Below are positions 49,901-61,300 of a DNA stretch of 64,000 nt, piece by piece. The DNA comes from Bugulina stolonifera (lineage: Eukaryota; Bryozoa; Gymnolaemata; Cheilostomatida; Bugulidae): positions 15,459,072-15,523,071 of the forward strand of contig OW285189.1 in NCBI GenBank assembly GCA_935421135.1. Direction: 5' to 3'. Made by a program: the position numbers and the translations under genes. The notes below the pieces were generated by a model. The model searched no databases and was not told the origin of the DNA. It saw nothing but the letters and a program-made list of their open reading frames with translations. Position 1 is the first letter of the stretch; each line of letters begins with the position of its first letter.

Positions 49901-52900
49901 GAGCTTGTTTATTGGCTCATTGAAAAGACAACTTCTCACCAACCAAGAAAACCATTTTCATATAGTTTCATCTTAGCAATTGTGGCCACAATACTTCAAA
50001 ACAGTTGTGGGGTCCAGGCAACGCACTTTCATAATATTTTGCAGATGAGATAACAGTTGCGGGCACCGTGCAAAAAGTGTCATCTGCTAGAAGTCCACAA
50101 AGTGGGGACCGCATAACCATCTGCATTTCTGAATAAAAGCGGGGTCCGCTAGTTGCACACATAGCTGTGTGTGTGCAAAATGGTCCCCAAAAAGAAGTCA
50201 TGCACACGCCAAGAGAAGACAATTCAGAGGGGTTTCTAGAAAACTGTCAGAGGGATGGCAAAGTAAACATGCCAGGGGTCCAGGGCGCCGCCAAGGCACC
50301 CTGGAGAGGTCTAGAACAGCAATCCAGCCTATCTACATGTATAAGACCAAATTGTGGTCTTTCAAAAAGCTCTTTCTTGGATGTTGGTGAAAAATATTGT
50401 GGAATTGGATGAGGAATCCTTGTCAGCCATGGTAGTTGCCAGAGACTGGAGTCTTCAAGTGGGAAGGAATATACACACATGTAAATGTTATGTCAAGTCT
50501 TATGGCAAGTCTTTTCACTTGTATCACTTAGCATAAAGCTGTGTTGCTCACCAAACATAAGGTTGCAACAGTAATATAAAGTCTTAGCAAGGCGTTGTTA
50601 ACCATTGCATGGCCATAGGGAGAATATTCTTTGCCTCGAGCAACTTTGCAAGAACCGTAGCGCTTGTTTATGTTTTGACCGAGCAAAATTCACCCCATTG
50701 TAAAGCTTTTGCTGGTAAAGAAGCATTCCATAAATGTTAAAAACAAGGTGTTTCAAAAACCTTAGTTTGCGTTTGGGGTTGAGAATTGGGGTTCAAATGT
50801 TTTCAGGACGTCCTGGTTCTAACTAAAATATTCGAACAGTAGCAAATTCTTTTTGTCTACACACCTGTCAGTGATATTGTGGCAACATATTTTGGAATTT
50901 TAGTACTAGGAATGCTCTCTGGCCTTTGGATTTGTGAGAGGCTTTCTGCAATTTGCTTCAATGCCTATGAGCCTTGCATGGCATGGAGTTGTTATGTAGG
51001 GAAATGACTTAGTGATTTTTGGTGAGTGTTCTGGCTGTTTCCCAGAGGGTCAATATAAGCTCTCTTCCCATGACCTCTTGTTAAAAGAATAAGCACTCTC
51101 CTATCCCACTTCCCTTTAATTTTTATAAGCATGACCTTAATGAAACTACTTCACAAGGATAGGGTGTTGGGGGGGGGGGTGGCCATTTCTGCACATAATG
51201 TATTTTTTCGGAAGAAATTTATCTTTGAGCATTCGGAGACAGCTTTTTAAAATCAATAAAAATTTAGTCCCTGACTGGTGCCTCCACGGAAACGAATCGC
51301 TAGCGCAGTGAACAAAACATGCCACCACTACACCACCTAAACAGCCTTAAAAAAGAAGCTTCACCAGTGAACAATAGACATGCTCTGAGCGAACTTCACG
51401 CAATACACCACTCATACTACGGCCACCTTGCTATGTATATGTAAGATGTTAGGGTGTTTGGCCATCTTTTATAATATATTACTATGTATTTTTAAGCAAG
51501 GAAAGTTATTTTTGAGCGGTCAGAGACTTGTTTCAAATCACTGTGCTAGGCTACTACCTATCATAGACACCTCGGATTCAACCCACAGTTGGGGGCTGGC
51601 ATTTTAATGGACTTGAAACAAGTCTCTGGCCGCTCAAAAGTAAATTTCTTTGCCTAAAAATACATTATCACTAATAGACATATACACGTACAAAAATGTA
51701 TAGGTGTGAGCGATATTATCTAATTTATTTAGTTATATCATGACCACTTTCAAGCCTAATCTAACTTCCGTACGTGAAACACAAGTTATGCTAAAACTTA
51801 AACACTCTCCAGATGCTGGTATTACTTTAAGAATGAAGAGTTGCAAGAGAAAGAGAACATCGTATAAATATATAACATGACTGACCACTAAGCGATCCTG
51901 CAATAACTACATGCACTAAATAAAGTATTCTAGGCATGCAGTCAATAAAACATAACTGGACTGTGAGTGGTCCCCACAAGTACTCTGATAGAGAGTACCA
52001 CATGCACACACTCAATATAATATAGTTAGACTGCTAGCGGTCCCCGCAAGTACTCTTATAAAAGGTATCACATGCACACAGTCTATATAATATAGTTAGA
52101 CTGCTAGCGGACCCCACAAGTACTGCCATAGAAATCATGTCATGCACACAGCGAATACAATAACTTTAGTCGGATGGTGGTCCCTACAATGACCATCAAT
52201 AGGAGTATCACACACACGCAGCCAATATGACATAGTTGGACTGCTAGCGGTCCCCACAAGTACTCTTTTAGAAAGTGACACATGTACACAGTCAATATTA
52301 TATAGTTAGACGGTTAGCGGTCCCCACAAGTGCACTTATAGAAAGTGACACATGCACACAGTCTATATAATATAGTTTGACAGGTAGCGGACCCCACAAG
52401 TACTCTTATAGAAAGTATCACATGCACACAGTCAATGTAATATAGTTAGACAGTTAGCGGTCCCCACAAGTGCTCTTATAGAAAGTGTCACATGCACACA
52501 GTCAATATAATATAGTTTGACAGGTAGCTGACCCCACAAGTACCCTTATAGAAAGTGTCACATGCACACAGTCAATATAATATAGTTTGACAGGTAGCGG
52601 ACCCCACAAGTGCTCTTATAGAAAGTTATACATGCATACAGTCAATATAATATCGTTTGACAGGTAGCGGACCCCACAAATACTCTTATAGAAAGTGTCA
52701 CATGCACACAGTCAATATAATATAGTTAGCGGTCCTCACAAGTGCTCTTATAGAAAGTGACACATGCACACAGTCAATATAATATAGTTAGCGGTCCCCA
52801 CAAGTGCTCTTATAGAAAGTGACACATGCACACAGTCAATATAATATAGTTAGCGGTCCCCACAGGTGTTCTAATAGAAAGTGTCACATGCACACAGTCA

Positions 52901-55900
52901 ATATAATACAGTTTGATAGGTAGCGGACCCCACAAGTGCTCTTATAGAAAGTGTCACATGCACACAGTCAATATAATATAGTTAGCGGTCCCCACAGGTG
53001 TTCTAATAGAAAGTGTCACATGCACATAGTCAATATAATATAATTTGACAGGTAGTGGACCCCACAAGTGCTCTGATAGAAAGTTACACATGCACACAGT
53101 CAATATAATATAGTTTGACAGGTAGCGGACCCCACAAGTACTCTTATAGAAAGTGTCACATGCACACAGTCAATATAATATAGTTTGACAGGTAGCGGAC
53201 CCCACAAGTACTATTATAGAAAGTGTCACATGCACACAGTCAATATAATATAGTTTGACAGGTAGCGGACCCCACAAGTGCTCTTATAGAAAGTGTCACA
53301 TGCACACAGTCAATATAACATAGTTTGACAGGTAGCGAACCCCACAAGTGCTCTTATAGAAAGTTACACATGCACACAGTCAATATAATATAGTTTGACA
53401 GGTAGCGGACCCCACAAATACTCTTTTAGAAAGTGTCACATGCACACAGTCAATATAATATAGTTAGCGGTCCTCACAAGTGCTCTTATAGAAAGTGACA
53501 CATGCACACAGTCAATATAATATAGTTAGCGGTCCCCACAAGTGCTCTTATAGAAAGTGACACATGCACACAGTCAATATAATATAGTTAGCGGACCCCA
53601 CAAGTGCTCTTATAGAAAGTGTCACATGCACACAGTCAATATTATATAGTTTGACAGGTAGCGGGCCCCACAAGTGCTGTTATAGAAAGTGTCACATGCA
53701 CACAGTCAATATAATATAGTTTGACAGGTAGCAGACCCCACAAGTGCTCTTCTAGAAAGTGACACATGCACACAGTCAATATAATATAGTTAGCGGTCCC
53801 CACAGGTGTTCTAATAGAAAGTGTCACATGCACACAGTCAATGTAATATAGTTTGACAGGTAGCGGACACCACAAGTACTCTTATAGAAAGTGTCACATG
53901 CACACAGTCAATATAATACAGTTTGACAGGTAGCGGACCCCACAAGTACTCTTATAGAAAGTGTCACATGCACACAGTCAGTATAATATAGTTTGACAGG
54001 TAGCGGACCCCACAAGTGCTCTTATAGAAAGTGACACATGCACACAGTCAATATAATATAGTTAGCGGACCCCACAAGTGCTCTTATAGAATGTGACACA
54101 TGCACACAGTCAATATAATATAGTTAGCGGTCCCCACAAGTGCTTTTATAGAAAGTGACACATGCACACAGTCAATATAATATAGTTAGCGGACCCCACA
54201 AGTGCTCTTATAGAATGTGACACATGCACACAGTCAATATAATATAGTTTGACAGGTAGCGGACCCCACAAGTACTCTTATAGGAAGTGTCACATGCACA
54301 CAGTCATTATTATATAGTTTGACAGGTAGCGGTCCCCACAAGTGCTCTTATAGAAAGTGTCACATGCACACAGTCAATATAATATAGTTTGACAGGTAGC
54401 GGTCCCCACAAGTGCTCTTATAGAAAGTGACACATGCACACAGTCAATATAATATAGTTAGCGGTCCCCACAAATGCTCTTATAGAAAGTGACACATGCA
54501 CACAGTCAATATAATATAGTTAGCGGTCCCCACAAGTGCTTTTATAGAAAGTGACACATGCACACAGTCAATATAATATAGTTAGCGGACCCCACAAGTG
54601 CTCTTATAGAATGTGACACATGCACACAGTCAATATAATATAGTTTGACAGGTAGCGGACCCCACAAGTACTCTTATAGAAAGTGTCACATGCACACAGT
54701 CAATATTATATAGTTTGACAGGTAGCGGTCCCCACAAGTGCTCTTATAGAAAGTGACACATGCACACAGTCAATATAATTTAGTTAGCGGTCCCCACAAG
54801 TGCTCTTATAGAAAGTGACACATGCACACAGTCAATATAATATAGTTTGATAGGTAGCGGACCCCACAAGTGCTCTTATAGAAAGTGTCACATGCACACA
54901 GTCAATATAATATAGTTAGCGGTCCTCACAAGTGCTCTTATAGAAAGTGACACATGCACACAGTCAATATAATATAGTTAGCGATCCCCACAAGTGCTCT
55001 TATAGAAAGTGACACATGCACACAGTCAATATAATATAGTTAGCGGACCCCACAAGTGCTCTTATAGAAAGTGTCACATGCACACAGTCAATATTATATA
55101 GTTTGACAGGTAGCGGGCCCCACAAGTGCTGTTATAGAAAGTGTCACATGCACACAGTCAATATAATATAGTTTGACAGGTAGCAGACCCCACAAGTGCT
55201 CTTCTAGAAAGTGACACATGCACACAGTCAATATAATATAGTTAGCGGTCTCCACAGGTGTTCTAATAGAAAGTGTCACATGCACACAGTCAATGTAATA
55301 TAGTTTGACAGGTAGCGGACACCACAAGTACTCTTATAGAAAGTGTCACATGCACACAGTCAATATAATACAGTTTGACAGGTAGCGGACCCCACAAGTA
55401 CTCTTATAGAAAGTGTCACATGCACACAGTCAATATAATATAGTTTGACAGGTAGCGGACCCCACAAGTGCTCTTATAGAATGTGACACATGCACACAGT
55501 CAATATAATATAGTTTGACAGGTAGCGGTCCCCACAAGTGCTCTTATAGAAAGTGTCACATGCACACAGTCAATATAATATAGTTTGACAGGTAGCGGTC
55601 CCCACAAGTGCTCTTATAGAAAGTGACACATGCACACAGTCAATATAATATAGTTAGCGGTCCCCACAAATGCTCTTATAGAAAGTGACACATGCACACA
55701 GTCAATATAATATAGTTAGCGGTCCCCACAAGTGCTTTTATAGAAAGTGACACATGCACACAGTCAATATAATATAGTTAGCGGACCCCACAAGTGCTCT
55801 TATAGAATGTGACACATGCACACAGTCAATATAATATAGTTTGACAGGTAGCGGACCCCACAAGTACTCTTATAGAAAGTGTCACATGCACACAGTCAAT

Positions 55901-58353
55901 ATTATATAGTTTGACAGGTAGCGGTCCCCACAAGTGCTCTTATAGAAAGTGACACATGCACACAGTCAATATAATTTAGTTAGCGGTCCCCACAAGTGCT
56001 CTTATAGAAAGTGACACATGCACACAGTCAATATAATATAGTTTGATAGGTAGCGGACCCCACAAGTGCTCTTATAGAAAGTGTCACATGCACACAGTCA
56101 ATATAATATAGTTAGCGGTCCCCACAGGTGTTCTAATAGAAAGTGTCACATGCACACAGTCAATATAATATAGTTTGACAGGTAGCGGACCCCACAAGTG
56201 CTCTCATAGAAAGTGACACATGCACACAGTCAATATAATATAGTTTGACAGGTGGCGGACCCCACAAGTACTCTTATAGAAAGTGTCACATGCACACAGT
56301 CAATATAATATAGTTTGACAGGTAGCGGACCCCACAAGTACTATTATAGAAAGTGTCACATGCACACAGTCAATATAATATAGTTTGACAGGTAGCGGAC
56401 CCCACAAGTGCTGTTATAGAAAGTGTCACATGCACACAGTCAATATAATATAGTTAGAATACTAGCGGACCCCACAAGTACTCTTATAGAAAGTTACACA
56501 TGCACACAGTCAATATAACATAGTTCGATTGCTAGCGGTCCCTACAAGTGCTCTCATAGAAAGTGTCACATGTACAAAGTCAATATAATATAGTTAGACG
56601 GTTTGTGGACCCCACAAGTACTTTTATAGAAAGTATCACTCGCACACAGCCTGTATAATGTCGTTAGACGGTTAGTACTATGAGTCCACAGTGCGTTCCT
56701 ATGTGGCAGACTGTGTGGTCTTGGCCATTTTCCCTACTTTCCATCAACATTTTAATCACATTAATCCTCGCTGTACCTATACAAATTATGTATCCAAATG
56801 AAGCTTAACACCTGCAGAACTATTAATAGAAACAAAACTGAGCCATCATGCATAGCCATTAGATGACAGCGAGATAGGCAAAACCTATTTTTATCATTCT
56901 GCTAAAAACTCAATACTAAAATAGTATTATTTACCAAGTACTCTATTTCCTATCAAAATTTAGTTAACATCATGCTATAATTAGCTAAACATACTTGGAT
57001 CAGTGTTTGAACCAAGTTCTGGCCCCTCACAGCCAATAATTTCATCAATCAAACAGACAGCATCAAACCTACTGAAGGAGGCCATTTTTACTCTAAACAG
57101 CAAGTGCCAGGCCAGAGGATATACTATAGGTGTTTTCACAAATAAAAATCACAAGATGGCCGTCCAGCTCAGCTCCGAAGGGCTATTGGCCTGCGATTTT
57201 GGTTGGCCAGACGAAACCATTCTTAGCTCATCGGCACACCTGATTTCTTCGCGCGAAAATGACGACTTTGCGACCCTGTGACAGGTGTGTGCCCAAAAAA
57301 ATTTTTGTAGATCGACCTAGGTCTGAAAGTTTAGTTCACGAAGACATTTAATGAAGTTGTTTTCATCACCCAATTAAATCATTTGTATTAGCACTAGAAT
57401 CCTGGAGATTATGTGTCAACGCAAAAAAGTATGCTCTCACTAAATATTGCTTTACTTATACCACAAACCCAATAGTTTTGCTGTTATGAATAAAAGACTG
57501 CAACTGCGAGTATGCTCCTCCTCAGGCCCCTGTGAAAAACATAGCTGCGAGTATACTCGTCCTCATGGCTGAAAGTGTTAGCGGTCCCCACAATAACTCT
57601 TCTTGATAGTAACACATGCACATAATCAATATAACATGGCTACACAGTAAGCGGTCCCCACAAGTACTATAACACAATGTATCACATGCACACAGAGGTC
57701 ACAATATACAATGTAGTTATACTGTTCATGGTCCCCACAATAACTATTATTGAAAGCATCACATGCACGCAGTCAATATAATATCATTATACAGTAGGCG
57801 GTCCCCACAAGAACCTTTACATAACGAGTCACATGCACACATTCAATATAATATCAATAAACGGTTAACGGTCCCCACAATGACTTTTATGGAAAGTAAC
57901 AGATACACACAGTCAATACGATGTTTTTTCCTTCTAACATACAAGAGCACTTCCTGTCAAGCGGTACCCGCAACTGCATTTCCGTCCGCAATGGAGAGAC
58001 CTGCAGGAGATTATCAAAGTGGGGACCGCCACCTGCCAACCGTCATTAAAGTGGGGTCCGCGTTTTTGCTTGACTCAAGACATACAGTGTGGGGTCCAGG
58101 CCATGCACACGCCTATGCACACACCGTCTGCGCACTGTTGTTATCTCCCCAATATTTGTGCAAAAGCGTGTGCATCAAAAATGGTCATTGTGGGGACCGA
58201 CCCAAAACTAGGTATATATCTGCTCAGAATGAAATTTCCTTTCAACTGAGCCTGTTGCAGTTGTGGGGACCGGGCCGGACCCCGCAAGTCAAACTGGTCC
58301 CCACTTGTCGGGTGTGCGTGCAGACGAAAGTCCCCGCAACTGTCGCCTGAGCT

Positions 58354-58391
<38 letters not shown>

Positions 58392-61300
58392 AGGCATATA
58401 TATCATGAGTGATATATCATTGTATACATACAGGCCGAGGAGTGTCATGATTGTGATTGGAAGGTGTGTTTCTAATATGGAATCGTAGATTACTCTGTGA
58501 TGTTGGTGTCCTTGAGTGGAGGGCTCCTGACGATACACCCGGGGTCAGCGGGGTAGACACACTCCTCTATAAACAGACATATACAGTAGTTCTGTGTATA
58601 GGTAACCCAGTATGAAACCGGAAACCCATATGTGCGCAATGTTACAATCCCTGATATTGTGTTTAATGCAAACATAAAATTTAAATAGTTAGTACATACA
58701 GAAGGACCAGGTGACGAGAGCTGCATGCTGTGATTGGCTGGACTATCATAGAGCTGATTGCTGGTGGGAGGGGCTGGAGCTGACGAGGAGCATGTGCGAA
58801 TGGGCAGGTTAGCTTCTTTCTGGAGTGCACCAGCCGACTTATCCAGCCCCTTCTGTAGGAGATGACTGTATATGAGCTCAAGGAGTTCATTCTCTTTGTA
58901 TATAATCTTAGTCTGAGCCACTACCTCAGCCTTGCGTATGTGTTCCAGGGATATCTGCAGGTAACAGAACAAAGATTATCAGCAGAAAATACCTTTAGAA
59001 TACCAAGTAAGTGATATATGTAGCAAGAGAGATGGAGTATATTAGTGAATAAAAATAAAATACTGTAGAGAGGCAGTCAAAAGTTAATTATTGCAAGAAT
59101 AGCAAATACATGTACATTCTGCATATTAAGTAGGAATATGAGGGAGGTCAAAGGTTACTTACGTCTGTTGCTATATTCTGAGGTCTACCGCACACTTGCT
59201 CTATCAGTTGAGAGGCATATTTACAAAACTTTAGCTGTTCGTATCTCTTGTCTTGTAGCACAGGTTCCTTCATCAACACTAAGATAAAAAGTACAATGGG
59301 GTAAGCCTACACCACCCACTTTACAATACATAGGACTACGTCAAATAATATAATATTCTATTTAATACAGCGAACTACAGTACATGGTTCATTTTCAATA
59401 TACTGACAGCCTATAACACACGTGTATACATGTACACCTGCTGATGTACACCATTGTAGTGATAGCAAGTAGAAATAATGTACAAGTACTTACATTGAAG
59501 CTGTCCGTTATTAAAGAGTGGAAGTTTACTCATTATCTGGCACATTCCATCTGACCTGGACAGGCCAACCAGTGCCTGACAAGCCAGGGCTCTGATTGCA
59601 TCAGCACCAGTTAGAGGAGTCTACAACAGGTAACACATTGATCAACAACACTGCACTGTATACATGTGTGTGTTTGTGTACGGTAATGCAAGTGATGTAC
59701 ATGTGTGTTGGTGGTAATGCAAGTGATGTACATGTGTGTTGGTGGTAATGCAAGTAATGTACATGTGTGCTAGTGGTAATGCAAGTGATGTACATGTGTG
59801 TTGGTGGTAGCGCAAGTGCACATAGTATACATGTGTGACAGTGTAAGAGGTAGTGATGTACATGAATGCTGTATAATGAGGTACATGTACACATGACAAT
59901 CATACATACCTGAATACTGAGCAGCTTAAGTAACACCATGATACCATTATTCTGTCTAAACTCATCCCACAGGGACTGTAGAAAGGGGGAATGTACAGTG
60001 GCGGATCCAGTAGATCTACTTCTTCTGTGTACAGAGCAGCTGACGCCCACCTGCAAGTACAAGTAGACAACATAGTACACAATTACAGTACATGCAGACA
60101 CACAAGTCTATATAATATACATACTTGTGTATATATACTTGCACAAGTATATGTTACATACCTTGTCTGAAGGAGCACAAACAAGGTTTATTACGATATT
60201 CAGTGCAGACTTCTGTACTTCAGCATCGCAGAGTATATCTGTGTCGGCCATAGCGATTATTATACTGAAATATACAACACAGACAGTTGATTGCATAGTA
60301 GAATCAGTATACTGACCATACTATACTATAACAGGTACATGATACAGACTGTACCTACTACACTCATATGACAGTATATGAGACTATACTCTACCTGATG
60401 GCTGGAGAAGACATACGGTCTGGGAATCTCTCTGGTAGGTTAATAGTTTTACACAGTTCCAGCTGTATCTGAGGGTAAACAGAGCAGACTGTCAGAGTGT
60501 CCAGTAACCATCTCACAGACTCCGCCCTAAAGTAGTCAGCCAATTACAATGTGCTTTAGAGTGCATAGACAGAACCAGATGGTGTCATAGAAACTATCTC
60601 TTGCTACAATTGAAACCGTTAAATAGGCGATACCTACTTTCCGTTGTACGCCGGCATGTCTGCAATCAATGTAATAGTCTTTAGGCACAACTCGACTCCA
60701 TTTAGATTCTTGAACACTGCAGCCGGTTTCCAGTACCGCTTTTGCATGCATTCCAGTAACAAGGCAACATCATCGGCCAGAGCTTCAGGGGACAATTTCA
60801 TTATCTGTATGTACATGGAATTGTAGAGATATTGTGTAAATACTTCATGTTATACAATAAACACAATGTACACACTACACAGCGTATACATACAGTATAT
60901 CCAATTGTGTAGACAACTACAAATACATACATTTATATGGGGCACCATCATATAGTACACTACAACATAACTTTATATATGGAATCATACATGCAAACTG
61001 TATATAATATTACCTTATATTGAATTATATAACCTTGCCTAATATGGAATAATAATATAGGTACGCAAACTCTATATAACATTACCTTGTACGGACTCAT
61101 ACAGGTAAACTATAGCATTACCGTATATGGAATAATAACACATGCATGTAAACTCTACATGCATATAACATTACCTTATATGGAGTAATCTCGCCAGCGG
61201 GAGAGTCTCGCCCACGATGAGCCGCTTCCGACTGTCTGATAGAGTCAGCCATTATACACGCGTGACTCTCGTAGTATTTCTTGAGTGCATAGGTCACATG

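Larger units (their letters stand above)
49638..58431. other. 8.8-kb DCAF1 intron carrying satellite and transposon debris
   Basis: All other DCAF1 introns seen here are under about 0.6 kb. This one holds, in order: a segment rich in GTGGGGACC / GCGGGGTCC words (49800-50300), about 1.2 kb of non-repetitive AT-rich DNA, a SINE-like fragment and inverted repeats (51190-51670), the main satellite (51940-56675), a 0.9-kb gap, more diverged satellite units (57575-57945), a second GTGGGGACC-rich segment (57955-58345), and a (CA)n tract. Open frames in it are repeat artefacts. Confidence 0.8.

Noticed and set aside
50167..50536. Overlapping short frames on both strands near 50.2-50.5 kb
   Set aside because: Overlapping frames on both strands in repeat-related intron sequence, with no family features.
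53642..55327. Two near-identical 77-codon minus-strand open frames within the satellite
   Set aside because: They are translations of tandem repeat units. Their similarity reflects block duplication of the array, not coding constraint.
51940..56675. CRISPR-like array of regular repeats
   Set aside because: There are no unique spacers; the whole unit is repeated, and the setting is an intron of an animal gene.
57003..57281. 92-codon open frame in the gap of the satellite region
   Set aside because: No recognisable domain, no splice or codon evidence, and it lies within the large DCAF1 intron.
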